NCBI GenBank assembly: GCA_021307345.1
Contig: CP089930.1
Location: 3,906,001 to 3,970,000, forward strand
Source: Escherichia coli
Lineage (GTDB): Bacteria > Pseudomonadota > Gammaproteobacteria > Enterobacterales > Enterobacteriaceae
Direction: 5' to 3'
Length of the DNA: 64,000 nucleotides
Shown: piece after piece, positions 1-10,323 of the stretch
Position numbering within the stretch: position 1 is the first letter of the stretch
How the letters are laid out: each line of letters begins with the position of its first letter
Position numbers and translations under genes: made by a program
The notes under the pieces: model-generated
What the model was told of the DNA's origin: nothing
Databases searched by the model: none
Seen by the model: the letters and a program-made list of their open reading frames with translations, nothing else

Positions 1-179
1 AAGGGCGCGCTAAAGAGAGCCTGATGGTGCTGCGTGACATGGTTGGTGAGAAGGTGCGTAGTAAGCCGCGTTATCGTTGCCAGAAGTGTGGTTTTACCGC
101 ATATACGCTCTACTGGCATTGTCCATCATGTCGGGCCTGGTCAACCATTAAACCCATTCGCGGCCTTGATGGACTGTAA
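1..179 (+). CDS. lapB: LapB (YciM), C-terminal fragment
   Basis: The window opens inside a gene read in the frame whose codons start at base 3 and which ends in TAA at 177-179. The visible tail carries two CxxC pairs (CQKC and CPSC) about 17 residues apart and ends in PIRGLDGL. This matches the rubredoxin-like zinc/iron knuckle at the C terminus of LapB, the inner-membrane TPR protein that controls LPS synthesis by promoting FtsH-dependent turnover of LpxC. Its place just upstream of pyrF agrees with this. The TPR part and the membrane anchor lie outside the window. Confidence 0.9.
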   Translation, partial: GRAKESLMVLRDMVGEKVRSKPRYRCQKCGFTAYTLYWHCPSCRAWSTIKPIRGLDGL

Positions 180-284
180 CTTCTAAAAAAAATCCAACTT
201 TAGTTACAACATCCTTATTGTTACTCTCACATTTTGCTTCGGCAACTCCAGCGTAGAAAAGCCTGACAGGGGAGAAATCGCAAC

Positions 285-313
285 TGTTAATTTTTTATTT
301 CCACGGGTAGAAT
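285..313 (+). promoter_or_regulatory. Candidate pyrF promoter
   Basis: A TAGAAT -10 hexamer at 308-313 follows a weak TGTTAA -35 at 285-290 with 17 bp spacing, about 59 bp before the pyrF ATG, in the otherwise featureless lapB-pyrF gap. It is assigned from the sequence only; the -35 is poor. Confidence 0.45.
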
Positions 314-371
314 GCTCGCCGTTTACCTGTTTCGCGCCACTTCCGGTGCCCATCATCAAGAAGGTCTGGTC

Positions 372-1109
372 ATGACGTTAACTGCTTCATCTTCTTCCCG
401 CGCTGTTACGAATTCTCCTGTCGTTGTTGCCCTTGATTACCATAATCGTGACGCCGCGCTGGCATTTGTCGACAAGATCGACCCACGTGATTGTCGTCTG
501 AAAGTCGGCAAAGAGATGTTTACGCTGTTTGGGCCGCAGTTTGTGCATGAATTGCAACATCGCGGTTTTGATATTTTCCTCGATCTGAAATTTCACGACA
601 TTCCCAACACCGTAGCGCACGCTGTGGCAGCAGCGGCTGACTTAGGCGTGTGGATGGTGAACGTTCATGCCTCAGGTGGGGCACGTATGATGACCGCAGC
701 ACGTGAGGCGCTGGTTCCGTTTGGTAAAGATGCACCGCTATTAATTGCTGTGACTGTATTGACCAGCATGGAAGCCAGCGACCTGGCCGATCTTGGCGTG
801 ACACTGTCACCAGCGGATTATGCAGAACGTCTGGCGGCATTGACGCAAAAATGTGGCCTTGATGGTGTGGTGTGTTCTGCTCAGGAAGCTGTGCGTTTTA
901 AACAGGTATTCGGTCAGGAGTTCAAACTGGTTACGCCGGGCATTCGTCCGCAGGGGAGTGACGCTGGTGACCAGCGCCGCATTATGACGCCAGAACAGGC
1001 GTTGGCGGCTGGAGTTGATTATATGGTGATTGGTCGCCCGGTAACGCAATCGGCAGATCCAGCGCAAACGCTGAAAGCGATCAACGCCTCATTACAACGG
1101 AGTGCATGA
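372..1109 (+). CDS. pyrF: Orotidine-5'-phosphate decarboxylase
   Basis: Cytosolic enzyme of the last step of UMP synthesis, decarboxylating OMP to UMP. The 245-residue product has the family length and the catalytic block [10 protein letters not shown], with Asp71, Lys73 and Asp76. An early substrate-binding Asp (ALDY, Asp22) and the phosphate-binding region near VTPGIRP are also present. An upstream in-frame ATG exists at 312, but the start at 372 (MTLTASSSS) gives the standard protein. The stop overlaps the yciH start by one base (ATGATG/TGATG arrangement), so the two are translationally coupled. Confidence 0.97.
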   Translation: MTLTASSSSRAVTNSPVVVALDYHNRDAALAFVDKIDPRDCRLKVGKEMFTLFGPQFVHELQHRGFDIFLDLKFHDIPNTVAHAVAAAADLGVWMVNVHASGGARMMTAAREALVPFGKDAPLLIAVTVLTSMEASDLADLGVTLSPADYAERLAALTQKCGLDGVVCSAQEAVRFKQVFGQEFKLVTPGIRPQGSDAGDQRRIMTPEQALAAGVDYMVIGRPVTQSADPAQTLKAINASLQRSA

Positions 1110-1435
1110 TGAGTGATTCCAACAGCCGTCTGGTTTACTCAACGGAAACCGGACGTATTGATGAGCCAAAAGCGGCCCCTGTACGCCCTAAAGGCGACGG
1201 CGTGGTGCGCATTCAACGTCAAACCAGTGGACGTAAAGGAAAGGGCGTTTGCCTGATCACTGGAGTCGATCTCGATGATACCGAGCTGGCAAAACTGGCG
1301 GCTGAACTGAAGAAAAAATGCGGCTGCGGCGGAGCAGTAAAAGACGGAATTATCGAAATCCAGGGAGATAAGCGTGATTTATTAAAATCACTCCTTGAAG
1401 CGAAAGGAATGAAAGTAAAACTCGCGGGCGGGTAA
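1109..1435 (+). CDS. yciH: YciH, SUI1/eIF1-like protein
   Basis: A 108-residue SUI1-fold protein, the bacterial relative of eukaryotic initiation factor 1. The conserved core runs from about residue 30 to the end and includes KGVCLITGV and a Cys/Gly patch (KKCGCGG) before the C-terminal strand. Bacterial YciH has been linked to translation-initiation fidelity and stress, but its physiological role is loosely defined. It is coupled to pyrF by start/stop overlap; an ATG three bases earlier (1106) would add one Met. A hairpin terminator follows directly. Confidence 0.93.
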   Translation: MSDSNSRLVYSTETGRIDEPKAAPVRPKGDGVVRIQRQTSGRKGKGVCLITGVDLDDTELAKLAAELKKKCGCGGAVKDGIIEIQGDKRDLLKSLLEAKGMKVKLAGG

Positions 1436-1440
1436 CAAAA

Positions 1441-1467
1441 AAAGCCACGGAAATATTCCGTGGCTTT
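1441..1467 (+). terminator. Terminator of pyrF-yciH
   Basis: A perfect 11-bp inverted repeat (AAAGCCACGGA / TCCGTGGCTTT) with a 5-nt AATAT loop starts a few bases after the yciH stop, followed by a T-rich stretch. Confidence 0.85.
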
Positions 1468-1561
1468 CGTTTATTTTACTGTGTGTACTATTCAGTTATT
1501 TCGTAATGAACAGAGTCAAGCGTATTATAATTGCGAGTCGCTTATCGACATTTATTTACGA

Positions 1562-1780
1562 TTATTTACCGACCTGGTGACCGATAATACCACCAACTGC
1601 TGCACCACCTAATGTACCCAACGTGCTGCCATCAGTCAGTACTGCACCACCTAAAGCCCCTGCGCCCGCACCGATTGCGGTGTTGCGATCTCGTTTAGAC
1701 CAATTAGAACAGGCGCTTAGAGACATTGCCAGTGTAATTGCCAGAACAGCAGCGGTCATTTTTTTGCTCGTTACAAACAT
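1562..1780 (-). CDS. osmB: Osmotically inducible lipoprotein OsmB
   Basis: A 72-residue lipoprotein. The signal peptide has a lipobox LSAC with the acylated Cys at residue 24. The mature part contains a glycine-zipper segment (AIGAGAGALGG and a second Gly-rich run) typical of small outer-membrane lipoproteins. In E. coli osmB is induced by high osmolarity and the Rcs phosphorelay; the 268-bp AT-rich gap to yciT holds its upstream region, but I did not assign a specific RcsB box. It is convergent with yciH. Confidence 0.95.
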   Translation of the reverse strand: MFVTSKKMTAAVLAITLAMSLSACSNWSKRDRNTAIGAGAGALGGAVLTDGSTLGTLGGAAVGGIIGHQVGK

Positions 1781-2048
1781 AATACTCTCTCCTGAATTTA
1801 TGATTCACGGAAGTAAGCTCTCTATAACTATAATAGTTTAGAATACATCCGTTAAAATAATTCCGTGAAATCCTCTCGCGCGCAGGGTTATATCACGCAG
1901 GTGATAGTGACTTCCTGTTATATCGCTGATAATAAGTTTATAACTTTAGGATGTTAATAACAGGTAAATAGTCTTAATTATCAACCAGGAATCATCTTAG
2001 AGCGGATGATTTGCGTCAGGGTAAATCATCCGTAGGGAAGGAAAATGA

Positions 2049-2798
2049 TTACATGTCAACGACGTGAACGATTAATTTACTGTGTTCTAAATGCATCGTA
2101 TCGCTGGCGCGAATCTTCGAATCGGTTATAACACGCTTGATTCTCTCCACAGGACCGATGGAGTAAGAGTGTATGGCACCAAACTTAGAACTGTCAGTCA
2201 GGACTATGACTTCGCATTCTTTTTCCAACACGGCATTGACCACATCGGTACGCATCATGTCGCGACCTGTAAATCCAGTTTCAGGTTGCCAGCCATCGAT
2301 ACCAATAAATGCCTTACTGAAATGCACCTGTTGGATGCACTGACGTGTCAGTGGGCCAACCATACTTTCGCTTTTTTTCTGGTACACGCCGCCAAGTAAA
2401 ATGACTTCACAAGGCGCGTCTTTCAGTAAATGCGCTATATAGCTGCTGACCGTAATGATGGTGACATTTTTCTTCTGCTCACCTAATGTGCGAGCCAGAA
2501 GGGCATTACTGCTACCATTCTCGATAAAGATGGTTTCACCCGGTTGAACCAGTGAGGCGGCAAACTCGGCGAGTTCACGCTTCAGCGTATAATTACTCAT
2601 CATACGGGTTTCGACGTCATCACTATCAAGCGAAACAGCAAAGCCATGTGCACGGCGTAGATAGCTAAGTTTTTCGAGGGTGTTGAGATCCTGGCGAATG
2701 GTAACTTCGGAAACTCCAGTGGCTTTTGCCAGATCGGTTACACTAACCTGACCCTGCTCAATGACCATCTGTAGAATAGTTTGTTGTCGGGAATTCAT
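2049..2798 (-). CDS. yciT: YciT, DeoR-family transcriptional regulator
   Basis: A 249-residue DeoR-type regulator. The N-terminal winged HTH (about residues 3-57, with [20 protein letters not shown]) is followed by a sugar-phosphate-sensing domain with the family [14 protein letters not shown] and [14 protein letters not shown] segments. The ligand is not evident from sequence. YciT has been tied to osmotic/motility responses in E. coli, which would fit the osmB neighbour, but that link is outside knowledge. Confidence 0.92.
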   Translation of the reverse strand: MNSRQQTILQMVIEQGQVSVTDLAKATGVSEVTIRQDLNTLEKLSYLRRAHGFAVSLDSDDVETRMMSNYTLKRELAEFAASLVQPGETIFIENGSSNALLARTLGEQKKNVTIITVSSYIAHLLKDAPCEVILLGGVYQKKSESMVGPLTRQCIQQVHFSKAFIGIDGWQPETGFTGRDMMRTDVVNAVLEKECEVIVLTDSSKFGAIHSYSIGPVERIKRVITDSKIRASDTMHLEHSKLIVHVVDM

Positions 2799-2886
2799 CG
2801 CTGTAATTCTTATAACGTTATAATACTAAATAAAAAATGCTGACGCGCCGGGCATCCTTAAATAGGGAAACCTGAAAGCACGATTG

Positions 2887-3060
2887 TTAAATCTCCCACG
2901 GTGCCTTCGGGATGTCTGGCGTAGATGCAGCAACCTGGCGCAACAGTTCTGCTTTAAGTATCTCGAGATTATGGATCGCAGAGTGGTAATCGCCCGCCAC
3001 AAGGATATCTAACACAATATCAATACGTTCGGCAACGCGTTGGGCATCAAATTCAGACAT
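2887..3060 (-). CDS. yciZ: YciZ, small UPF0509 protein
   Basis: A 57-residue protein starting [14 protein letters not shown], the YciZ (UPF0509) length. An in-frame upstream Met at 3102 would add 14 residues not seen in the family; the internal start fits better. Mostly helical, no signal peptide or known motif; function unknown. Confidence 0.85.
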   Translation of the reverse strand: MSEFDAQRVAERIDIVLDILVAGDYHSAIHNLEILKAELLRQVAASTPDIPKAPWEI

Positions 3061-3206
3061 CAGGGTATCCTCAAGGCAAAAAAGTGAAAATGAATAATGC
3101 AAAAATTGCCGCTAAAAGAGAAGTGTTTAACGGCAAAGGCTAATTATCATTCATTAATACGATATGTAATGGAATTATATACTGTTACATTTATATATTC
3201 GTCTCT

Positions 3207-5192
3207 TTATGCGCGCTTCAGATAACGTTTATACCAGCGTTCAAAAGCCACGGCAGGCATCGGTTTAGCAAACAAAAATCCTTGTCTCTCATTGATGCCA
3301 TTTTTGGTCAAAAAGGCATCTTCTTTTGCACTCTCTACACCTTCGGCAATCACCTGAAGATTGAGCGCCTGAGCCACGGCGACGATCGCACGTACCAGCG
3401 ACTGCGAGACTGGCTGTTTGTGAATATCACGGACAAAAACCTGGTCGAGTTTTATAGCATCGATGGGGAATCGTGCCAGTTGGGAAAGAGAAGAGTAACC
3501 CGTGCCGAAATCATCCAGATGAACCTGTGCGCCTAATTGACTGAATTGCTGAATAACGGAAAGCGCCAACTGATCGTTTTCAATCAGACAGCTTTCAGTC
3601 AGCTCGACATCAATAGGGCAATACTCAAATTTAAGTTCCTGGAGTACCTGTTTCAGGTCAGTGAAAATGGTTTGATCGGCAAGTTGGCGTGCTGAGACAT
3701 TCACCGCAACCCGAAGATTAATGCCTTTATCTCGCCATTTTGCTACCTGGCGCACGACGTCGAGAATAACCCAACGGCCTAGAGGCACAATCAGACCGGA
3801 CTCTTCGGCATAGGAAATAAAGTCCAGAGGGGGAATTAAGCCACGTTCGGGAGACTGCCAGCGTACCAGGGCTTCCAGACTGCGTACTTCACCCCGCCAG
3901 GTGATTTTCGGCTGGTAGTGAATAACTAACTGATCGTTTTCCAGAGCTTTACGCAGGTTGGTATCCAACCACAGATATTCGAATACCCGTTGATTCATTT
4001 CCGGCGAAAAGACGCAAAATTGTCCTCGTCCGCCTTCTTTGGCACTGTACATTGCCGTATCGGCATGGCGAATAATCGCTGCGCTGTCTGATCCATGTTG
4101 CGGTGAAAGTGAAATACCAATTGAACAGCCGGTATAAACTTCGATTAAACCGATGCGAAAGGGTTGGCGCAGGCGGGTCAAAATCCGCGATGCCATTGCT
4201 TCCAGGGCACTTTGCGAGGTGTTTGGTGCGAGTACCAGAAATTCATCGCCGCCAAGACGTGCTAACACCTGATCCTGCTCAAGACAGCTTAAAATAGCCA
4301 GTGAAACCTCGCGTAACAGCTGGTCGCCAAACAAATGCCCGTAGGCATCGTTCACTTTTTTAAAATTGTCTAAATCGAGATAAACCACTCCGACTTTACC
4401 CTCGTCGGCCTCATTAATGGCGTAGTCGATTAATTCCTGCATTGCGTTACGATTCGGTAGCCCGGTGATGCTGTCAGTGTTAGCCAGGATTCGCAAGCGT
4501 TCCTGGGCGTGACGTTCTTCGGTGATATCGGTGCCGGAACAGATTAAATAGATCTCATTTTTGCCGCTACCGCTGTGGACAAATTTGTTGCGAAACAGAA
4601 ACAGCCGCTGACCTTTGCGCGTCTGTACCCAACGCTCGACTTCATAGGCGTTGCCACTACGAAAAAAACTGCTGTTGTTACGCCGGGAGATCGCGGCTTC
4701 ACGGCGACTCATAAACAATTTAAACACACTTTGCCCAATGACATCGTGTTCTTTCAGCCCTGTGTATTCTTCGCATAACCGATTAAAACGCTGGATATTC
4801 CCTCGGCTATCCAGAATCACTATTGCGGAATGTGCTTCAGAAACCACCTGTTCAGCAAAGGAAAGTCCGTGTGATAAATCACGAGCAACCGCTGGTGTGT
4901 CATGCCATGCCGACGCGTTGCCACCCCATTCGCGCTTATTGATTTTTCGTCCCACCAGATGGACAGAAAGGTCGCTCTCATCGACTGTCAGGCTCATCAT
5001 CAGGCTGGAGGTGATGACCGTCATTTCCCGGATACGAGCAGCCTGTTCGGCAGATAACTGCAGAGTACGTTCAGGTTCTGTTGTTTCAGTGGTGGAAAAG
5101 CGCAAAACATCACTGTTTTCCGACAACCGCCAGTATGGGTTGTGCGAGCCGAGAAAGTTGTACAACGTTGTGGACTCCCTAACGGTTTTCAT
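3207..5192 (-). CDS. pdeR: Cyclic-di-GMP phosphodiesterase PdeR (Gmr)
   Basis: A 661-residue PAS-GGDEF-EAL protein that acts as a trigger enzyme in curli control: it degrades c-di-GMP and holds DgcM and MlrA inactive when c-di-GMP is low. Visible domains are a PAS region (about 110-235), a GGDEF domain with an intact RLGGDEF motif (about 245-405), and an EAL domain (about 415-661). The EAL domain shows the EAL signature in SLEALVRW, the metal-binding loop DDFGTGYSS and IAEGVES. The start was chosen at MKTVREST; an in-frame Met 12 codons upstream is less likely. Its partner dgcM is in the same window. Confidence 0.96.
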   Translation of the reverse strand: MKTVRESTTLYNFLGSHNPYWRLSENSDVLRFSTTETTEPERTLQLSAEQAARIREMTVITSSLMMSLTVDESDLSVHLVGRKINKREWGGNASAWHDTPAVARDLSHGLSFAEQVVSEAHSAIVILDSRGNIQRFNRLCEEYTGLKEHDVIGQSVFKLFMSRREAAISRRNNSSFFRSGNAYEVERWVQTRKGQRLFLFRNKFVHSGSGKNEIYLICSGTDITEERHAQERLRILANTDSITGLPNRNAMQELIDYAINEADEGKVGVVYLDLDNFKKVNDAYGHLFGDQLLREVSLAILSCLEQDQVLARLGGDEFLVLAPNTSQSALEAMASRILTRLRQPFRIGLIEVYTGCSIGISLSPQHGSDSAAIIRHADTAMYSAKEGGRGQFCVFSPEMNQRVFEYLWLDTNLRKALENDQLVIHYQPKITWRGEVRSLEALVRWQSPERGLIPPLDFISYAEESGLIVPLGRWVILDVVRQVAKWRDKGINLRVAVNVSARQLADQTIFTDLKQVLQELKFEYCPIDVELTESCLIENDQLALSVIQQFSQLGAQVHLDDFGTGYSSLSQLARFPIDAIKLDQVFVRDIHKQPVSQSLVRAIVAVAQALNLQVIAEGVESAKEDAFLTKNGINERQGFLFAKPMPAVAFERWYKRYLKRA

Positions 5193-5397
5193 GATGCATA
5201 CCCTACGGTTAACGGCGAAGCTCACCATTAAATGAAAGGTTCAACATGACTTACATGAAATTAATGTCGGCTAAACGTATTGTTTTATTTATATATTTAT
5301 TTGTAATCCAGTTTTGGGAAAACGCCAGTTTTCAAACGGAAGTCATTAAAAAAAATCTGCTGAGATAAAACGAAGGCGAAGGGAGGGGGAAAAGCAA

Positions 5398-5424
5398 ACG
5401 GCCCATCGGTAATGAACGGGCCGT
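5398..5424 (-). terminator. Terminator downstream of rnb
   Basis: Inverted repeat ACGGCCC / GGGCCGT with a 13-nt loop lies just past the rnb stop and is followed on the minus strand by TTTGCTTTT. Confidence 0.75.
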
Positions 5425-5433
5425 GAAAGGGGA

Positions 5434-7368
5434 TTACGCGACCGGGCGCGCAATAATACTACGGGTTTCCATGCGTACTTCTGCGATGGTGACGTCGATA
5501 ACGTCGGTTACCTTGTAAACCGTTTCACCTTTAATTTGTACGGTGCCGTTTTCCTGACTGCAAACCAGTTCATCGCGCACGGCGTGTAAGAATGGTGCAG
5601 GGATAAAGGCGATTGCGCCGTTATCGACCAGCCGCACACGCATACCGCCACGGCTGATATCGACGATTTCCGCCGCAAAACGGGTATCGGTTCCGGCTTT
5701 ATCTTTCAGGAAACGTGCGTATAACCAGTCGCCGACATCACGTTCTGCCATTCGGTTGAGGCGGCGACGCTCTGCCATTTGGACGGTGATCTCATCCTGT
5801 GGACGCGTCGCTGTTTCGCCTTTGATGATCGCTTTCAGCAGACGATGGTTGATCATGTCGCCATACTTACGAATCGGTGAAGTCCAGGTGGCATACGCTT
5901 CCAGACCGAGACCAAAGTGAGGGCCAGGTTCGGTGCTGATTTCTGCAAAAGACTGAAAACGGCGAATGCGGCTGTCAAGGAAACCTGTCGGTTGCGCATC
6001 CAGCTCACGGCGCAGTTTGCAGAAGCCGTCCAGTGTGAGCACTTCTTCGGCGTCAACATGTAGGCCGTGCGTTTTCAGTAATGCTGCCAGCGCGTCGGCA
6101 TTTGCCGGATCAAAGCCCATATGCACGTTATAGATACCGAAACCGAGCTTATCGCGCAGCACGCGAGCCGCACATATGTTGGCGGCGATCATCGCTTCTT
6201 CGACGATACGGTTGGCAATACGACGCGGTTCAGCGACGATATCCAACACTTCACCTTTTTCACCCAGAATAAAACGGTAATCCGGGCGATCTTTAAACAC
6301 CAACGCATGGTTATTACGCCATTCGCCGCGACGCTGGCAAATTTGCGCTAACAGGCGGATTTGTTCCGCAATCGCATCACTTTCTGGTTGCCAGTCACCG
6401 GTGTTTTCCAGCCAATCGGAAACCTGGTCATAAACCAGTTTCGCTTTGGATTCGATGGTGGCAGCAAAAAATTCGATGTCGTCTTCAATGGTGCCGTCAG
6501 CGGATAGCGTCATCCGACATGCCAGCGCCGGACGCACTTCATTGGCACGCAGGGAGCAGAGATCGTCGGAAAGTTCCCGTGGCAGCATTGGGATATTGAA
6601 GCCTGGCAGATAGTTGGTGAACGCACGAATTTTCGCGGCTTTGTCCTGCTTGCTGCCTTCTGCGATCCACGCGGTTGGGTCGGCAATCGCCACAATCAAC
6701 TGTAGTTTGTCATCCGGCAGCGCCCTGGCGAAGAGGGCATCATCCATATCTTCCGTGCTGGCGCTGTCAATGGTGACAAAGTCCAGTGCAGTCAGATCTT
6801 CACGTACCAGACCTTCATCGAGCATTTCGGTAGCGACACCGTCTGGCGCTTCTTTTTCCAGATTATGGCGTGCCAGGGTTACCCACCACGGCACGAAATG
6901 GTCGTCACCAAAAGTGATGTATTGTGTCAGTTCCGCATAGAATGAGCGATCGCCTTTCAACGGATGGCGGCGCATTTCGGCAACCGCCCAGTCGCCTTCT
7001 TTAAACTCATGGGTCAGGCCACGAGCCGCGCGACAAGGAATGGCGTCTTTTAAGAGTGGATGATCAGGAACGATGGCCAGACGGTCATTTTTGCCCTGAA
7101 CTTTCCCCACAAAACGAGTCAGAAACGGTTCAACCAGTTCTTCTGGCTCTGCGGATTCACGTTCTTTTTCACTGTGGATCACCGCGATAATTCGGTCGCC
7201 ATGCATGACTTTTTTCATCTGCGGCGGCGGAATGAAATAACTTTTCTGTGCGTCGACTTCCAGGAAGCCAAAGCCTTTTTCAGTGGCTTTTACCACCCCT
7301 TCAGCGCGGGGCGTCTGGGAATGCAGTTGCTGTTTAAGCTGCGCTAGCAGCGGGTTGTCCTGAAACAT
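5434..7368 (-). CDS. rnb: Exoribonuclease II
   Basis: A 644-residue processive 3'-5' hydrolytic exoribonuclease acting on single-stranded mRNA, the full RNase II length. Domain order: cold-shock domains (about 20-175), the RNB catalytic domain (about 190-515) with the acidic metal-binding block [16 protein letters not shown], and a C-terminal S1 domain (about 560-640). Monocistronic, with its own terminator. Confidence 0.97.
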   Translation of the reverse strand: MFQDNPLLAQLKQQLHSQTPRAEGVVKATEKGFGFLEVDAQKSYFIPPPQMKKVMHGDRIIAVIHSEKERESAEPEELVEPFLTRFVGKVQGKNDRLAIVPDHPLLKDAIPCRAARGLTHEFKEGDWAVAEMRRHPLKGDRSFYAELTQYITFGDDHFVPWWVTLARHNLEKEAPDGVATEMLDEGLVREDLTALDFVTIDSASTEDMDDALFARALPDDKLQLIVAIADPTAWIAEGSKQDKAAKIRAFTNYLPGFNIPMLPRELSDDLCSLRANEVRPALACRMTLSADGTIEDDIEFFAATIESKAKLVYDQVSDWLENTGDWQPESDAIAEQIRLLAQICQRRGEWRNNHALVFKDRPDYRFILGEKGEVLDIVAEPRRIANRIVEEAMIAANICAARVLRDKLGFGIYNVHMGFDPANADALAALLKTHGLHVDAEEVLTLDGFCKLRRELDAQPTGFLDSRIRRFQSFAEISTEPGPHFGLGLEAYATWTSPIRKYGDMINHRLLKAIIKGETATRPQDEITVQMAERRRLNRMAERDVGDWLYARFLKDKAGTDTRFAAEIVDISRGGMRVRLVDNGAIAFIPAPFLHAVRDELVCSQENGTVQIKGETVYKVTDVIDVTIAEVRMETRSIIARPVA

Positions 7369-7435
7369 AATTGTCTATTTTGGTGGCCATTAGAGCGGCT
7401 GACAGTTTTACGCGATTCTGCCTGACGCAGCAAGG

Positions 7436-8575
7436 TTAATGTGTTTCACCCAACGCGATTTTTAAGCGATTTATCCAACCACAAAACCCGCTCCATACCA
7501 GCAGATTGATAACCTGAGCTGATGATATTTCATGTTCGAGTAATGGGCTAAACTGGGCGGCGCTAAAGCGATCGGGTGCTCGTGTCAGCCATTGTATCGC
7601 CTGAACGGTAGCGCGCTCAACAGAATGACGGTCAGCCCATTGGTTTATTTCGTTTTCGCCCTGAAACAGAATGCATATTGCTTCTTTATATTCAACATTT
7701 GAATGAATTAAAGAGGTGAAACAGGCAACGCTCCCGTTAATTCGTGCACTGAGTAAGGCAGCAAGTTGATGGCTGGATTTTGTTGTTACCAAGGAACTGG
7801 ATAGCAACGTCACAAAGAGTGAAAGTGAGGCAGGGTGCAGATTCAATATTGCTATCAGTTGGCGGAGTTCGGATGGTAGCTGTCGGAGAGCATTCATCTC
7901 TTGCTCTTGCGGATATTTATCCACTTCGTAGCAGGCACGCCAGCCAGTTGATGCTTCAGCAAAAAGTGAACCGTCTGCGTAGCTTTGCACTTCCAGACCG
8001 GGTAGCCAGCGTATCGGATGCTCAAGATAAGCCTGAAATGTGGCGATCGCTCGCGCCTGAAAACCAACAAAGCCGATGATTTGATTGATAATTACACAGT
8101 CCCAGGCGGTAAGCCCGACATCGTTAAGATGCTGGCGGGACTGACCGTCGATAATAGATGGAGAACCAGCCAGTTGACGGGCATATTGCGTGATTTGCGC
8201 CAGCCGATGATTGCTTTCCCTGGAGGAGTCTGGCCCGGGAAGCGGTGTCAGACGCGCGGAATAGTAGTTGCATAACCGCTGGACGCCGCAGACCTGGGCA
8301 ACCGTCAGGGCGGTCGTCAGGCGTTCATAGGCGGTGAATGTTTGTAAGCGTGTCACTGCAAGCTGGTCGGGGAATAACTCTACAGCAAGAGCACGCGCCG
8401 GGATCAGCCACGAATGAAAAGGATCAAGTGTTTCTTCATCAAGGATCACGTCGAGCAGAAAAGGATCGGTTACCTTTGCGGCTCCCGGAACCAGTGGCAA
8501 AACGTCATACTCCGAAGTACTGGATTGCGTTTCATGATACCAGTGGCTTTTGCTGGTAATGTGGCGTTGTTCCAT
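7436..8575 (-). CDS. yciW: YciW, putative oxidoreductase
   Basis: A 379-residue product starting [15 protein letters not shown]. An AAGGAG Shine-Dalgarno sits a few bases before this ATG, so the longer in-frame start at 8653 was not used. It belongs to the YciW group with a carboxymuconolactone-decarboxylase/peroxidase-like fold (AhpD-type helices in the second half). In E. coli it has been connected with cysteine metabolism under the CysB regulon; the reaction is unknown. No cofactor motif is obvious. Confidence 0.85.
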   Translation of the reverse strand: MEQRHITSKSHWYHETQSSTSEYDVLPLVPGAAKVTDPFLLDVILDEETLDPFHSWLIPARALAVELFPDQLAVTRLQTFTAYERLTTALTVAQVCGVQRLCNYYSARLTPLPGPDSSRESNHRLAQITQYARQLAGSPSIIDGQSRQHLNDVGLTAWDCVIINQIIGFVGFQARAIATFQAYLEHPIRWLPGLEVQSYADGSLFAEASTGWRACYEVDKYPQEQEMNALRQLPSELRQLIAILNLHPASLSLFVTLLSSSLVTTKSSHQLAALLSARINGSVACFTSLIHSNVEYKEAICILFQGENEINQWADRHSVERATVQAIQWLTRAPDRFSAAQFSPLLEHEISSAQVINLLVWSGFCGWINRLKIALGETH

Positions 8576-8680
8576 GGGTACTCCTTGGTCGTAAAGGAAA
8601 TCGTTATCCTGACGCAAGGCTGGGAGGGGAGAAAGACGGATCGGCGATAACAAATATCAGAAAGGTATAACAGAGAAATC

Positions 8681-8699
8681 GGGCGGCAGAACGCCGCCC
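8681..8699 (-). terminator. fabI downstream hairpin
   Basis: GGGCGGC / GCCGCCC, a 7-bp GC-rich stem with a 5-nt loop, lies between the fabI stop (8719) and yciW. The following minus-strand bases are only moderately T-rich. Confidence 0.6.
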
Positions 8700-8718
8700 A
8701 TCTTTACCAACAGAACGA

Positions 8719-9507
8719 TTATTTCAGTTCCAGTTCGTTCATGGCAGCGATGCTGAAACCGCCATCAACGTGAACGACTTCACCGGAGATACCAGCGGAG
8801 AGGTCGGAGCACAGGAACGCTGCAGAGTTACCTACATCTTCAATGGTAACGGTACGACGAATCGGTGTAACCGCTTCGCAGTGAGCCAGCATTTTACGGA
8901 AGTCTTTGATGCCGGAAGCCGCCAGAGTACGGATCGGACCCGCAGAGATGGCGTTAACACGCACACCTTCCGGACCCATCGCGTTAGCCATATAGCGTAC
9001 GTTCGCTTCCAGAGACGCTTTTGCCAGACCCATAACGTTGTAGTTCGGGATAGCGCGTTCGGCGCCCAAGTAGGAGAGGGTCAGCAGGGCAGAACCCGGA
9101 TTCAGCATGGAACGGCAAGCTTTTGCCATTGCAACGAAGCTGTAAGAGCTGATGTCGTGGGCAATTTTGAAGCCTTCACGGGTAACGGCGTTAACATAGT
9201 CACCATCCAGCTGATCGCCAGGTGCAAAACCAATAGAGTGTACGAAGCCGTCAAATTTCGGCCAGATTTTACCCAGTTCAGCGAACATGGTGTCGATGCT
9301 GGCATCTTCGGCAACATCGCACTGCAGAACGATGTCAGAACCTAATTGAGCGGCAAATTCTTCTACGCGGCCTTTCAGTTTGTCGTTCTGGTAGGTGAAT
9401 GCCAGTTCAGCTCCTTCGCGGTGCATCGCCTGAGCGATACCGTAGGCGATGGACAGTTTGCTGGCAACACCGGTTACCAGAATGCGCTTACCGGAAAGAA
9501 AACCCAT
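8719..9507 (-). CDS. fabI: Enoyl-[acyl-carrier-protein] reductase (NADH)
   Basis: A 262-residue short-chain-dehydrogenase-type enzyme reducing trans-2-enoyl-ACP in the last step of each fatty-acid elongation cycle; it is the triclosan target. The nucleotide-binding N terminus reads [18 protein letters not shown]. The catalytic Tyr and Lys are in [20 protein letters not shown] (Tyr156-x6-Lys163, with Tyr146 before). Length and sequence are typical; no truncation. Confidence 0.98.
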   Translation of the reverse strand: MGFLSGKRILVTGVASKLSIAYGIAQAMHREGAELAFTYQNDKLKGRVEEFAAQLGSDIVLQCDVAEDASIDTMFAELGKIWPKFDGFVHSIGFAPGDQLDGDYVNAVTREGFKIAHDISSYSFVAMAKACRSMLNPGSALLTLSYLGAERAIPNYNVMGLAKASLEANVRYMANAMGPEGVRVNAISAGPIRTLAASGIKDFRKMLAHCEAVTPIRRTVTIEDVGNSAAFLCSDLSAGISGEVVHVDGGFSIAAMNELELK

Positions 9508-9890
9508 AGCTTTAATCCTTATTGTTGATGCTTGTTGTGCCTGAAAATCAGGCGATTCGTCGTTTAAATAAACAGTACGAACAGATAAACGGTTATTATA
9601 ATCAACCTGGCTGTGGGTGGCTATAGTTGCCAGGTCCGACCGGAGCAGGGCGCGGGCAGGGTGGGGGCTTTTCCCCTCACCCTAACCCTCTCCCCAGAGG
9701 GGCGAGGGGATCGTATTGTGCAAATATTGTCACCCCAGCAACAAACAGGCACATACAGCCCCCTAGTCCTTTCAGGGAGAGGGCTGGGGTGAGGGTGACC
9801 GGCGATTCAGTCCTTGCCGAATATTCTTCACCATCCGACTCCATGTTTTCACCACAGCAACTACCCGATTCAGTCGGCTCCCTTGCCCTT
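9508..9890. repeat. fabI-ycjD intergenic repeats
   Basis: This 383-bp gap has no convincing gene. It carries three related GC-rich elements: CCCCTCACCC...GCGAGGGGA at 9673-9710, and two near-identical 32-bp copies beginning CCTTTCAGGGAGAGGG at 9768-9799 and 9887-9918. The last copy runs into the ycjD 3' end. They look like a short dispersed intergenic repeat family of enterobacteria rather than an IS. The apparent plus-strand ORF over them is a translation of the repeats. Confidence 0.7.
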
Positions 9891-10253
9891 TCAGGGAGAG
9901 GGCTGGGGTGAGGGTGACAGGCGACTCAGTTCCTGCAGAATAATCTCCAGCACCGCCTCCTCATTACAATCAATCTCGTTATTCCAGAAACGCAGCACGG
10001 TCCAGCCCTGCGACTCAAGCCAGCGTGTGCGCCTGGTATCATAGGCAACTGTCGAATCATGCTGCCCACCATCCAGCTCAACTACTACACGCGCCGAGCA
10101 GCAGGCAAAATCGAGAATGTAGCTCCCCACCGGATGTTGACGGCGAAATTTGAAATCACCAAAACGTCGGCTGCGAAGATATCGCCAGAGCTTTCGTTCC
10201 TGCGGGGTGAGATTGCGTCTTAAATAACGCGCATTTGATTTTATTTTATCCAT
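9891..10253 (-). CDS. ycjD: YcjD, DUF559 endonuclease-like protein
   Basis: A 120-residue DUF559 protein of the very-short-patch-repair/restriction-endonuclease-like fold. Visible family segments are LWRYLRSRRF, KFRRQHPVGSYILDF, VVVELDGGQHD (acidic catalytic-type strand) and GWTVLRFWNNEI. Biochemical role unknown. The last eight residues (SPSPQPSP) and the stop are encoded by an intergenic repeat copy. A 14-bp-arm hairpin ends 4 bp before the ATG and would bury the Shine-Dalgarno. Confidence 0.88.
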   Translation of the reverse strand: MDKIKSNARYLRRNLTPQERKLWRYLRSRRFGDFKFRRQHPVGSYILDFACCSARVVVELDGGQHDSTVAYDTRRTRWLESQGWTVLRFWNNEIDCNEEAVLEIILQELSRLSPSPQPSP

Positions 10254-10256
10254 CCA

Positions 10257-10293
10257 CTCATTCTGACAAGATTTAATCCCTTGTCAGAATGAG
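10257..10293. terminator. Hairpin between sapF and ycjD
   Basis: Perfect 14-bp arms (CTCATTCTGACAAG / CTTGTCAGAATGAG) with a 9-nt loop, immediately upstream of the ycjD start and about 30 bp past the sapF stop. It may attenuate the sap operon and/or occlude the ycjD ribosome-binding site; it lacks a clear U tract. Confidence 0.6.
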
Positions 10294-10323
10294 GTGAATT
10301 ATCTGGAAGGCGGGTTCAGAAAA

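Noticed and set aside
4651-5235. 194-codon plus-strand ORF opposite pdeR
   Set aside because: Antisense shadow of a well-conserved PAS region; low-complexity composition and no family resemblance.
8576-8653. Longer yciW N terminus
   Set aside because: The Shine-Dalgarno sits before the internal ATG at 8575, inside the longer form.
9627-9911. 94-codon plus-strand ORF in the fabI-ycjD gap
   Set aside because: It is a translation of the intergenic repeats ([10 protein letters not shown]-type peptide), a common artefact.
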